From assembly GCA_913058575.1 (NCBI GenBank), contig CAJXRF010000045.1, positions 1 through 49,115 on the forward strand: a DNA stretch of 49,115 nt. Reading direction: 5' to 3'. The notes under the pieces are model-generated. The model saw nothing but the letters and a program-made list of their open reading frames with translations. It did not search any database and was not told the origin of the DNA. The position numbers were made by a program, and so were the translations under genes. Positions 25,804-34,349 of this stretch are shown here, one piece after another. This stretch comes from an uncultured Bermanella sp. (GTDB lineage: Bacteria > Pseudomonadota > Gammaproteobacteria > Pseudomonadales > Oceanobacteraceae). The stretch's first letter is position 1, and each line of letters begins with the position of its first letter.

Positions 25804-26697
25804 TTAAAGTTTTAAAGACTCTATTTGAGCCTTAATAGTGCCTAGATCAATAGCTTGATAATCAATAAACTCAAGACGCGAAGGCTCATCGGATGACGCC
25901 ACTTGCTTGAAAGTCACCTCCCTTGACGCTGCATTTATTAATAACGCCCCTTGCTGATTATGGATCAAGCCCTTTACCCGCAAGATATCGAGTGATTGTA
26001 AGTATATTTCCAAGGCCTGTTCATTCCAAACATCACCTTTATTTAACATAAGCGTTTGTGTGAAAAAGGGCTGATTTAAAGATGCCTTTTTCATAATACG
26101 AAACTGGGTTTCTCTCTCTTTATCTATCTTTAGGCAAGATAATGGCAAGTGGCCATTTTCAACAATGTAACCACTGCGCTTATGCTCTACTAACAAGTCA
26201 GAAAAAGCTTGTTTGTCCTCGTCGCCGGCTAAATCCATTTTATTGGCAACAAAAACATCCGCCACTGCCAACTGTCTTGTGTATATGTCATGACTTCGAT
26301 GGCGCGGATTATTTAAGTGCCGTGGATCTATTAGAGTGATGACGGGCTGCACATCCAATACTTTTTGATATTGACCTTGTTTCAACAGCGTCACAATTTC
26401 ATCGGGATGCCCCAAACCACTGGGTTCGATAAAAATTCTATCTGGTCGATCAAAACGAATTAACTGATTAAGCATGATTTGAAAAGGCATTTGTGTCACA
26501 CAACACAAACACCCCCCTGGCACCTGTTTAATGACCACTTCGCTAGCCAACAGTAATAAAGCGTCTAAACCGGTTTTACCAAACTCATTAAGCAGCACTG
26601 CCCATTTTTCGTCTTTAGGCTTTTGGCTGATGAGGTATTCAAGGGTAGTGGTTTTTCCTACGCCTAAAAAGCCAGTGATTACATGGGTCAAGATCAT
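25804..26697 (-). CDS. CobW/COG0523-family metallochaperone GTPase
   Basis: A G3E GTPase of about 297 residues. Walker A is GFLGVGKT near the N-terminus. The metal-binding GCLCC is at about 62-66, IEPSGLGHPDEI is the switch region and NKMDLAGDEDK the guanine-specificity motif. A CobW C-terminal domain follows (LNKGDVWNEQALE, then DILRVKGLI). ATG at 26697 has better ribosome-binding spacing (CAGGG) than the ATG at 26703. Family members deliver zinc, cobalt or nickel to target enzymes; metal here unknown. Position upstream of the copper genes suggests a metal-stress role. Confidence 0.9.
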   Translation of the reverse strand: MILTHVITGFLGVGKTTTLEYLISQKPKDEKWAVLLNEFGKTGLDALLLLASEVVIKQVPGGCLCCVTQMPFQIMLNQLIRFDRPDRIFIEPSGLGHPDEIVTLLKQGQYQKVLDVQPVITLIDPRHLNNPRHRSHDIYTRQLAVADVFVANKMDLAGDEDKQAFSDLLVEHKRSGYIVENGHLPLSCLKIDKERETQFRIMKKASLNQPFFTQTLMLNKGDVWNEQALEIYLQSLDILRVKGLIHNQQGALLINAASREVTFKQVASSDEPSRLEFIDYQAIDLGTIKAQIESLKL

Positions 26698-27154
26698 GTA
26701 CATACCCTGAATGATCGAACATTACTAAAAAAATCAAGCTTAAAACTGCGGCTCTTGTCACATCACTATTAAGCTCCTCATTCTGTGCACAATTGCTAAG
26801 GGCTGTTAAGAAAAGCAAAGTAATATCAAAGCCCTAACCCTGCCATAAATGAATCGATAAGCTCAGTTAAGAGGCTTTAAAAAGGCCATTAAAAGCGGTC
26901 AGATCAGCATAAGCGGTATAAAAAACACGATACACGGTTAATTGAAAAGTTACGAATAAAAAGGCTAAAAAAGTTTAACTTTCGTGTAGACCAAAAAGCC
27001 ACTGGGACGTTTTAAATAGATACCGGATAAATGCTTAGTTTTACACCAAGTTAGAAATATCACCGAGATTGAACAACATTGAAATATGCAAGGAGCAGAC
27101 TTTTAAAAGGATTATTTTAATTTCAATTTAGATCACACAAGGAAATTAAAAATA
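26698..27154. other. intergenic region upstream of the PilY1 unit (about 450 bases)
   Basis: Divergent regulatory space between the CobW GTPase and the small exported protein. It has no coding frame I trust. An AAGGA site precedes the ATG at 27155 by about 10 bases. A TAGATCACACAAGG stretch at 27128-27141 contains half of a CRP-type site (TCACA) but the other half is missing. Confidence 0.35.
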
Positions 27155-27466
27155 ATGAAATACCTAACAGTACTAGTTTGCTTACTCTTTTTTAAAAACT
27201 GCTATGCAGTGAAAACACTCGATATTGCATTAGAAGCCACCAGCATAAAAGTAGAGTACATCGCCTCCAGTAATCGTGGACTCATCTATCCAAAGAACTG
27301 CGAGCAATGCAGTCAAGCTTATTATGAGTTTTCACAAACGCCTATCATTATTAAGGCCGGCAAAGAAATTTCATTCGCCAGTTTTTTGAAAGATTATTGG
27401 AATGCAAAGTTCCCCACTTTATTGGTGGACAAAAAAAATAACACTATTCTTAAAGTCGTTTATTAA
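27155..27466 (+). CDS. small exported protein upstream of PilY1
   Basis: A 103-residue protein of unknown family. It starts with a signal peptide (YLTVLVCLLFFKNCYA). The mature part has a CxxC pair (KNCEQCSQAYYEF) and closes with TLLVDKKNNTILKVVY, resembling a short all-beta domain. It lies 12 bases before the PilY1 start on the same strand, so the two are co-transcribed, and the CxxC could form a structural disulfide or assist PilY1 folding. No close family is recognised. Confidence 0.72.
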   Translation: MKYLTVLVCLLFFKNCYAVKTLDIALEATSIKVEYIASSNRGLIYPKNCEQCSQAYYEFSQTPIIIKAGKEISFASFLKDYWNAKFPTLLVDKKNNTILKVVY

Positions 27467-27478
27467 AGAGTACCTTTC

Positions 27479-30400
27479 ATGAAGAAATTGACCTTACTGT
27501 TAGCCTGCTTTTTTTGCGGTGCCTATACCTTTGCAGACGACACTGAAATATATGGCGCCAGTGCCATTGATGAAGAAAATACCGTTAATGCCAACGTATT
27601 ATTTATTATGGATACCTCCGGCAGCATGTCAGGTGACGTGGATATTACTCTGATTCCCTATGATGAAAACACCACTTATTCGGGAAGCTATATTACTACC
27701 GACATTTACAATGATAGCGATGACAACTCTAACGATGGACACAATGCCACCGCATTGCAAAGCTCCGATTCAAGCGGCTGTGCTGATACCATAAGTACTT
27801 TGGCATCGGTGGGAAAAATTCTTGGTAACTACCAGCAACAACGAGGCAGAAGTTGGCGCAGTAGCCTTGTGGATGGCAGCGACTCCAACATTCGCTGTGA
27901 TCAAGGAGGCAATGGCACCTGGCTTTATTCGGGTAATTACATGAATTGGTATCATGACAGCTCGAACAATACCACCAGCACTCGTATGGAAGTGGTGGTG
28001 GACGTGGTAACCGAACTTACCGAATCCCTTAGCAATATTAATTTAGGATTAATGCGCTTTGACCAAAACTCTGATGGCGGCATGATTGACATTCCTATTA
28101 GCGATATTACGACCTCAGGCGCTCAAATTCGTACAGCACTCGATAGTTATTATCCTCAAGGTGGCACTCCCTTAGAAGAGACCATGTATGAAGCTGCACG
28201 TTATTATCGTGGTGAAAGTTGGGTCTTTGGCGATAACGCCCAACCGAATGCCAGTGTCAGTGATTCACGAGTGGGCGGCGGTAGCACCTATAAAAGTCCC
28301 ATAGAAGCAGATTGCCAAAAACATCACATTATTTTACTCACCGATGGCGAACCGACTAATGACTCTTCCGCTAACGATTATATTCACGATTTAATTAGCG
28401 GGCTAACACTGGACCCTGATTTAGATTTAGAGTCTGACTGCTCAGGAAATGGTGACTGTTTAGACGAGCTAGCTTACTGGATGAAAAACACAGACCACTC
28501 AGAAAGCTTTAGCGACGATCAAGAAATTACCACTTACACCATTGGTGGCTTTGACCTAGCAGACGGTGTTGAACTTTTAAAACGGACGGCCAATGGCGGT
28601 GGCGGCAGCTATTATGAAGCCAATGACACCACGGGATTAACCGACGCACTGGATGCTATCTTTTTAGATATATTAGCCACCGACTCCACCTTCACCGCAC
28701 CGGCCGTTTCGGTTAACGCCTTTAACGCGTCAGAGCACAGCGATGAATTATTTTACGCACTCTTCAGCCCTGCCGATAATGTGAAATGGGAAGGCAATTT
28801 AAAGAAGTACACCCTCAATTCTGATGGCACAATTGTCGGGGCTAACACCAGCACATCGGCCATTGACGAAAGCACCGGCTTTTTTTCCGATGACACATAC
28901 GATTTATGGAATGATACTGGCTACCCTGGTGGTATTGCAGATGGTAAAGATGTAGAACTGGGCGGCATGGTGAAATTACTTGAGCCAGCTAACCGAAATA
29001 TTTTCACTGAAAACTCCAGCAACACCCTACTATCTTTTTCCTCATCCACAGCCACATCTCGAATTACTTTTGATATGGAAAGTTATACTGAAGATGAATA
29101 TATCAGTGTACGAGATTGGGCTATTGGCTACGATGTAGACGATTTAGACGGTGATTCCAGCACCACAGATAGCCGTTACTCCATGGGAGATCCATTACAC
29201 AGCGAACCCACTATTATTACCTATGGCGGCACAGATGATGAAACCGATGCTACGGTTTTCTTTGGTACTAATGAAGGCTTTATTCATGCAATAGATACCG
29301 ACACAGGGGAAGAAGAGTTTGCTTTTATTCCCCAAGCTTTGCATTCCAATTTAAACACCTATTATGAAAATACTTCTGCGGCTGCCGATAAGCCTTATGG
29401 TATGGACGGGTTGATCAGCACATGGATTTACGATGTAAATAGTAATAATGTGATTCTAGATTCATCAGGAAGCCTAGAGAGCAGTGAACATGCCTATTTA
29501 TATTCAGGTATGCGCCGTGGTGGTAATAATTACTACGCATTAGATGTCACAAATCGCACAAGCCCTAGTATGTTATTTAAAATTGAGGGTGGGGTTACCA
29601 CTGGCTTTGATAAACTTGGCCAAACCTGGTCACGTATGACCATTGCCAAAGTTAAGTTTCCTAATGGCAATAGTGACGGCAGTCGCTTCGTCTTATTCTT
29701 TACAGGGGGTTATGACACCAATCAAGATAGTAATTCTACTAACGAGGCCGACTCGGTCGGCAACGCCATTTACATGGTGGATGCTAGCAGCGGCGAGTTA
29801 CTATGGAGCGCTAGTAATTCAAATGCCAACTTAAATATTTCTACCATGGTTAATAGTATACCCGCTAGCTTGTCTGTTATAGATATCACCGGAGACGGCT
29901 TAGTAGACTATTTATTTGCCGCCGATACCGGTGGTCGAGTATTTCGTATAGATTTAAACCCTAACCCAACTGGAGCCAGTGATTTTGCAGCTGGCGGTGA
30001 AGTTGCATCACTGGCGGGAAGTGATGCTGATAACAACCGTCGCTTTTACAATAAGCCCAATGTATCCCTAGTTAAGGATCAGCAATACGGCGACTATCTA
30101 ACTATTTCTATCGGTTCAGGCTATCGTGCTCATCCCATTCAAACCACCAATGTTGAAAACCGTTTTTACATGATTAAGGATTTTTATCCTTATAGCGCGC
30201 CAATAAGCTATATATCTAAAAGTGAAGCGGCCACCACAAAAACCACTTTAGGGGATGATGAAAGTGCTGACTCCACATTACTGTACAACGCCACTTCGCT
30301 CATGACAGGTGGAACCGACGCCCTCACCAGTGATTTACAAACCATCATGGCCAATGGTGGTGGCTGGTACATCACATTTGATACAGAAGGTGAAAAAGTA

Positions 30401-30814
30401 TTAGCAGAATCCACAACATTTTCTGGAGCCATTATTTTTACCACATTTGCGCCAAGTGGCAGCACAGTGAGCACCTGTGGGGCTGATACTGGTATATCCA
30501 AAATTTATGCATTGAGTCAAAAGTGGGCCATGGCTAGTATTGATTTAGATGGCGACGGTGATACAGATGAAGACGATGCTTCAGTCACCCTGACACACTC
30601 TGGCATTGCCCCTAAACCTGTGGTTATTTATCGCCCTGATGGCGGAAAAACCATTGCCATTGGTACTGAAACTATTGACGATAATCGATTTGAGGAAGAA
30701 GAATCATCAGATGACTGCGAGGCAGAAGGAACCTGTGCAGAGGAAGTTTCGCAGTGCGAAACATCAAACTGTTATGTCATACCAGTATACTGGCGACAAA
30801 ATCAAAACGAGTAG
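27479..30814 (+). CDS. pilY1: PilY1/PilC-like type IV pilus tip adhesin
   Basis: An 1111-residue exported protein. The signal peptide ends near TFAD (residues 1-20). A von Willebrand A domain follows with MIDAS DTSGS at 45-49 and LTDGEPTND later. The C-terminal PilY1 propeller has the conserved GDPLHSEP (about 570-577), FFGTNEGFIHAIDTDTGEE, a calcium loop DITGDGLVDYLFAAD at about 802 and a second Asp-rich loop DLDGDGDTDEDD at about 1022. PilY1 controls pilus extension, adhesion and surface sensing in Pseudomonas. Unusually, the minor pilin genes that normally flank it are absent here. Confidence 0.92.
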   Translation: MKKLTLLLACFFCGAYTFADDTEIYGASAIDEENTVNANVLFIMDTSGSMSGDVDITLIPYDENTTYSGSYITTDIYNDSDDNSNDGHNATALQSSDSSGCADTISTLASVGKILGNYQQQRGRSWRSSLVDGSDSNIRCDQGGNGTWLYSGNYMNWYHDSSNNTTSTRMEVVVDVVTELTESLSNINLGLMRFDQNSDGGMIDIPISDITTSGAQIRTALDSYYPQGGTPLEETMYEAARYYRGESWVFGDNAQPNASVSDSRVGGGSTYKSPIEADCQKHHIILLTDGEPTNDSSANDYIHDLISGLTLDPDLDLESDCSGNGDCLDELAYWMKNTDHSESFSDDQEITTYTIGGFDLADGVELLKRTANGGGGSYYEANDTTGLTDALDAIFLDILATDSTFTAPAVSVNAFNASEHSDELFYALFSPADNVKWEGNLKKYTLNSDGTIVGANTSTSAIDESTGFFSDDTYDLWNDTGYPGGIADGKDVELGGMVKLLEPANRNIFTENSSNTLLSFSSSTATSRITFDMESYTEDEYISVRDWAIGYDVDDLDGDSSTTDSRYSMGDPLHSEPTIITYGGTDDETDATVFFGTNEGFIHAIDTDTGEEEFAFIPQALHSNLNTYYENTSAAADKPYGMDGLISTWIYDVNSNNVILDSSGSLESSEHAYLYSGMRRGGNNYYALDVTNRTSPSMLFKIEGGVTTGFDKLGQTWSRMTIAKVKFPNGNSDGSRFVLFFTGGYDTNQDSNSTNEADSVGNAIYMVDASSGELLWSASNSNANLNISTMVNSIPASLSVIDITGDGLVDYLFAADTGGRVFRIDLNPNPTGASDFAAGGEVASLAGSDADNNRRFYNKPNVSLVKDQQYGDYLTISIGSGYRAHPIQTTNVENRFYMIKDFYPYSAPISYISKSEAATTKTTLGDDESADSTLLYNATSLMTGGTDALTSDLQTIMANGGGWYITFDTEGEKVLAESTTFSGAIIFTTFAPSGSTVSTCGADTGISKIYALSQKWAMASIDLDGDGDTDEDDASVTLTHSGIAPKPVVIYRPDGGKTIAIGTETIDDNRFEEEESSDDCEAEGTCAEEVSQCETSNCYVIPVYWRQNQNE

Positions 30815-30845
30815 TTAGTGCCGATACTTTCTTAATTAGTAATGC

Positions 30846-30871
30846 GTGACATGTAATCTTTTACATGTCAC
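30846..30871. terminator. hairpin between convergent pilY1 and solute-binding protein genes
   Basis: Perfect 11-bp stem GTGACATGTAA / TTACATGTCAC with a 4-base loop. It lies about 30 bases past the pilY1 stop and overlaps the end of the converging gene. There is no T run, so it may be a bidirectional terminator or protect the transcript ends. Confidence 0.5.
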
Positions 30872-31632
30872 CAAGGGCTCAACCCATAAGGGTGTAGTAT
30901 TTTTTTCAATTTCCCACTTTTGCGAATCTCGGGCATCGCTTTATCAATCAGTTCAATATATTTTGGGCTGTTAATATTGTTAGGGCTGCAACCGATATAC
31001 AATAATGACCGCTCTCCAACAGATCCTGCAAATGCAATTTTGTCAGATAAGTTTAGTCGTTTTAATTGCGCATCCATTACAGGAATCGTTTCGATAATAC
31101 CGTTAAGTCGCCCTGATAAAAGTTTTCGAATATTTTGCTTTAGGGGCTGATCAGCAGAGACAAATTCAAAAGCGTCTCCTGAGTGTATTTTAAAATATTG
31201 ATCCAAAACGTCTCCATAAAAATACCCCAATATTACGCCTGTTTTACGAGAAATTAACGACGATAGCTGTCCATCATAGCGCCATTGCTCTTTTGCAAAA
31301 ACATAAATAGCTGCTTGATCAACACCCCAATGGTGTTCTGGGTATAAAAAATCAGGGGCTTCATTTTTTATGGCCCCCACCACGCAATCACTATTGCCGG
31401 CTCGAGTTTCTGCAACCGCCCGCTTCCAAGGCATAATTTGGTAATGTATTTGGTGGCCATGGGGCTTGAATATGTCTTTGGCTAAATCAATCATATAGCC
31501 GGGTGTTTCAGATAATGGATCTCCGTTCATGGGAAACCATTCATCAGCACGAATACGAATGGTATCGGCTTGAATACTAGTACTTATAATTATTAACAAG
31601 AAAAACCGCAGTAACATGAATCTGAATCGCAT
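30868..31632 (-). CDS. orphan periplasmic solute-binding protein (family 3)
   Basis: A 254-residue exported protein of the amino-acid-type binding fold. After the signal peptide (LLRFFLLIIISTSIQA) come RADEWFPMNGDPLSETPGYMIDLA, MPWKRAVAETRAGNSDCVVGA and the closing YIELIDKAMPEIRKSG. It is a paralogue of the protein at 19158: both have the PWKRA motif. No permease or ATPase partner is adjacent. It may be a lone receptor or function with a distant transporter. Ligand unknown. Confidence 0.82.
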   Translation of the reverse strand: MRFRFMLLRFFLLIIISTSIQADTIRIRADEWFPMNGDPLSETPGYMIDLAKDIFKPHGHQIHYQIMPWKRAVAETRAGNSDCVVGAIKNEAPDFLYPEHHWGVDQAAIYVFAKEQWRYDGQLSSLISRKTGVILGYFYGDVLDQYFKIHSGDAFEFVSADQPLKQNIRKLLSGRLNGIIETIPVMDAQLKRLNLSDKIAFAGSVGERSLLYIGCSPNNINSPKYIELIDKAMPEIRKSGKLKKILHPYGLSPW

Positions 31633-31713
31633 TTTTTATATTTATCAATTATTTTATATAAACATATAAATTCCATTAGCCTCAATAGAAGTCTAAAAAA
31701 TTGGTAATAATAT

Positions 31714-32175
31714 TTAAATCATCCCCTCATCTAAAGCAACAGCCATCCCTTGCGCAAGATCCTGGCAGTCTTGCAAAAATTCATCCTGCCACGGTCCTTT
31801 GCATAACAATATTTCCTGCACCCATCGCCAACGCAAGCCAGTTAAAATAGTCTTTAATGCACGACAGGTACCTGTACCATCGTGACCCGCTCGAACAATT
31901 GCTGCCACTGGTAATCCCTGTTTAACTTCAAGACACGGATAATAAATACGGTCAAAAAAATCTTTTAACGCACCACTCATATACGCTAGATTTTCCGTGG
32001 TTCCTAGAATAATCGCGTCACAATTAAGCACATCTTCATAGGTAGCCTCTAATGGGGCTTTAACCACGCACTGCACACTCTGTAGGTTTTCCTTCTCTAT
32101 AGCTTCAACCATGACATTGAGCATTTTTTGAGTATTTTCCGAGGGAGCATGAAAAACCAATAATAAACGCTTCAC
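31714..32175 (-). CDS. flavodoxin-like NAD(P)H-dependent oxidoreductase
   Basis: A 153-residue flavodoxin-fold protein. LLLVFHAPSENTQKML is the FMN-phosphate loop (APSENT in place of the usual SxTGNT), followed by AIILGTTENLAYMSGALKDFFDR, matching the flavodoxin/NADPH-dependent FMN reductase group. Short for a full reductase, so it may be an electron carrier. It is transcribed alone on the minus strand. Confidence 0.8.
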   Translation of the reverse strand: MKRLLLVFHAPSENTQKMLNVMVEAIEKENLQSVQCVVKAPLEATYEDVLNCDAIILGTTENLAYMSGALKDFFDRIYYPCLEVKQGLPVAAIVRAGHDGTGTCRALKTILTGLRWRWVQEILLCKGPWQDEFLQDCQDLAQGMAVALDEGMI

Positions 32176-32296
32176 ATTAATACCCTATGGTGGTTAAACA
32201 TTATCATCGTGACTGGCGTAATCATTAATGCCTTTTGTTTGTTTAAGGTTACAATGACTTACTCAATTTAGCGAAAACTTTAAAGAGTCCCACCTC

Positions 32297-32548
32297 ATGA
32301 GTGACGTAATACACCTTAATGAAGAACAGCGCTTTATCGTTGAGTTAAGTGGCGACCCAGCCGTTTTAGAATATAAAATGCTTAGCCACAACCACATTGA
32401 TTTCACCCACACTTTTGTCCCATTTCGGGCCAGAGGCAAAGGATACGCAGAAGCATTAGTTGAGGCAGGGTTTAGCTGGGCCAAACAGCAGGGCTATGAT
32501 ATTCAAGCCAGCTGTTGGTATGTGGATAAGTTTTTAAAAGATGCTTAA
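32297..32548 (+). CDS. GNAT-fold acetyltransferase-like protein, YjdJ type
   Basis: An 83-residue single-domain protein. VLEYKMLSHNHIDFTHTFVP leads into the acetyl-CoA loop RARGKGYAEALVEAG (the R/Q-x-x-G-x-G/A motif), and AKQQGYDIQASCWYVDKFL closes it. This is the small GCN5-related YjdJ/COG2388 type. It overlaps the next gene by 8 bases, so the two are co-translated. Substrate unknown. Confidence 0.87.
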   Translation: MSDVIHLNEEQRFIVELSGDPAVLEYKMLSHNHIDFTHTFVPFRARGKGYAEALVEAGFSWAKQQGYDIQASCWYVDKFLKDA

Positions 32549-32825
32549 AAAAAGTGAAGAACTGCTAGGGCCTTGGTTTGTATACATGGTGCAATGCCAA
32601 GACAATAGCCTATATACAGGGGTTTGTGTCGACACAGAAAGGCGTGTGCAAGAGCATAATTTCAGTGCCAAAAAAGCCGCTCGATACACCCGAGCTAGAC
32701 GGCCCGTTATATTGCGCTATCAAGAAAATTGCAAGAATCGCAGTGAAGCCTGTAAACGCGAAGCGGCCATTAAAAAACTCAGCCGCCAGCAAAAACTTGC
32801 CTTATTTACCTCAACACCAAGATAA
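32541..32825 (+). CDS. GIY-YIG nuclease-fold protein, YhbQ type
   Basis: A 94-residue protein with a single GIY-YIG domain: WFVYMVQCQDNSLYTGVCVD carries the VYM...YTG pair, RRVQEHN has the conserved Arg, and the catalytic-type Glu lies near SEACKREAAIKK. Length matches YhbQ. It overlaps the GNAT gene upstream by 8 bases and its 3' end overlaps the converging YgjP gene by 15 bases. Role in DNA repair is suspected for the family but not settled. Confidence 0.9.
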   Translation: MLKKSEELLGPWFVYMVQCQDNSLYTGVCVDTERRVQEHNFSAKKAARYTRARRPVILRYQENCKNRSEACKREAAIKKLSRQQKLALFTSTPR

Positions 32826-33533
32826 TTCACTGGCATGATCATTTAGCCATTGTTGGTGCTCTTTATAATTGGGGCACAAACCAGCCACTAAACTCCAGAA
32901 GGCACGGCTATGGTTGGCCTGAATTAAATGGCTTACCTCATGAGAAATAAGGTAATCAATCACAGTTATAGGTGCCCCCATAATAAGCCAATTGTATTGA
33001 ATTCGGCCCCTTGAAGTACAGTGGCCCCATTTGCTTTTTGTGCGGCGAAACACCACCTCATGTAAGCGCTCTATCACTTTTAGCTGTCGGGCTTTTTCAC
33101 TGGTTTGGGTCACCATAAACTGCTTGGCTTGATGCTTAAAAAATTTTTGTAGAAGAAGGGTTAATTCACTTTTGGCAGGGGAAACAGGGCCGTTGTAAAT
33201 AATGACGCCTTTTTCTAAATGCATTGAAACGCGCTTTACATACTTAAACTCAAGTAAGTGCCATTCACCTAAAAACAACACTTTCTCACCAATTTCAATG
33301 TTAGGCACTCGACTTTGACGACCCTGCTGTTGCAGAAGCTTTTGTTCTATCCAAAGCTGTTTGGCCACAACAAATTCTTCCACCCAACCATCACTCACCC
33401 CATTAGGAATGCGTACTTGCACCCCCTGACTGCCCACATGAATCGCCGCGCTTTTACGTTGGCTACGAACAATGGTGTAATCAAATGATAGGCTTTGTAA
33501 ATTTAATACATTAGCCTGTATAAATTGCGACAT
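32811..33533 (-). CDS. YgjP-type zinc metallopeptidase (DUF45/WLM)
   Basis: A 240-residue protein. The zinc site is HEVSH at 198-202 with a third ligand His208 in ANHSRAFW, the signature of the YgjP family (SprT/M48-like fold). KSKWGHCTSRGRIQYNWLIM before it is also diagnostic. The start overlaps the DUF3820 stop by one base, so the two are translationally coupled. A protein-processing role is probable; substrate unknown. Confidence 0.9.
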   Translation of the reverse strand: MSQFIQANVLNLQSLSFDYTIVRSQRKSAAIHVGSQGVQVRIPNGVSDGWVEEFVVAKQLWIEQKLLQQQGRQSRVPNIEIGEKVLFLGEWHLLEFKYVKRVSMHLEKGVIIYNGPVSPAKSELTLLLQKFFKHQAKQFMVTQTSEKARQLKVIERLHEVVFRRTKSKWGHCTSRGRIQYNWLIMGAPITVIDYLISHEVSHLIQANHSRAFWSLVAGLCPNYKEHQQWLNDHASELSWC

Positions 33534-33760
33534 TACGCCCTGACGCTCTTATTGCGCATGGGTTCTAGTACCCCTTCTAGGCCGTTTATTTTTATTTCTA
33601 GACATAACCCTAATAACATTCCTAAACGCCCTTCAGGTAGGCCTTTACCTTGAAACCACAATAAATAATCTTCAGGCAAATCCATTAAGACTTTCCCCTG
33701 ATATTTTCCAAAGGGCATGGCCATGTTGGCAAGCGCTAACAAGTCGTCCTGATTGAACAT
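33533..33760 (-). CDS. DUF3820 family small protein
   Basis: A 75-residue protein whose core MPFGKYQGKVLMDLPEDYLLWF, then KGLPEGRLGML, matches DUF3820, also seen next to exonuclease-like domains. Function unknown. It precedes YgjP with a one-base overlap. Confidence 0.87.
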   Translation of the reverse strand: MFNQDDLLALANMAMPFGKYQGKVLMDLPEDYLLWFQGKGLPEGRLGMLLGLCLEIKINGLEGVLEPMRNKSVRA

Positions 33761-33850
33761 GATCGATACTCTAAAAATATTTTGCCAAGAAGTTTATCAC
33801 AGCCATAAAAGGAATTAAGTCGTAAACAGTTGCCAGAATACGTTTCCCAA

Positions 33851-33876
33851 CCTAATATTAGGTAAAACTAATATTA
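33851..33876 (+). promoter_or_regulatory. tandem palindromes at the rhodanese gene start
   Basis: CCTAATATTAGG (33851-33862) is a perfect 12-bp palindrome and a second TAATATTA palindrome (33869-33876) follows at a 16-bp pitch, overlapping the first start codon. Such a doublet could bind a small dimeric repressor of the ArsR kind, often partnered with rhodanese genes. Inference only. Confidence 0.45.
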
Positions 33877-34253
33877 TGGGTATTTACATGGCCATTTGCA
33901 AAGATGAACTATTGGCACACGCCAAGCGTCAACTCACCATTATTGATGCAAACCAAACAAAAGACTTATTTGAGCAAGGAGCGATCTTATTAGATGTGAG
34001 AGAAGCAACTGAATTTAGCCAAGGGCATCTGCCTCATGCCAAGCATGTCTCCAGAGGACTACTGGAGTTTATGGTGGGTAATCACCCAGCCCTAAAAAAT
34101 AACGACGCGAGTTTAGTGGTTTATTGTAAAAATGGTGGACGTTCCGCCCTAGCAGCTGAACTATTGCAACGTATGGGGTTTACCAGCATATACATGCTTG
34201 AAGGGGGCTTTGATGGCTGGTGTGACAAGGGCCACGAAACACAGCAGCCTTAG
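33876..34253 (+). CDS. rhodanese-like sulfurtransferase
   Basis: A 125-residue single-domain rhodanese. LLDVREATEFSQGHLPHAKHV is the domain start and VVYCKNGGRS gives the catalytic cysteine C84 with its active loop; MLEGGFDGW closes it. It transfers sulfur to an acceptor such as cyanide or a thiol protein in vivo. ATG at 33876 overlaps a palindrome and has poor ribosome-binding spacing, so ATG 33888 is an alternative start. Confidence 0.9.
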   Translation: MGIYMAICKDELLAHAKRQLTIIDANQTKDLFEQGAILLDVREATEFSQGHLPHAKHVSRGLLEFMVGNHPALKNNDASLVVYCKNGGRSALAAELLQRMGFTSIYMLEGGFDGWCDKGHETQQP

Positions 34254-34349
34254 GTCGGGTATGCCAGTAGCTCTGAAATAAGAATCTATGACCTTAAATA
34301 ACATTAATAGACATTTATTTTATAATTCAGCCAACTTACAATTCGTAAA

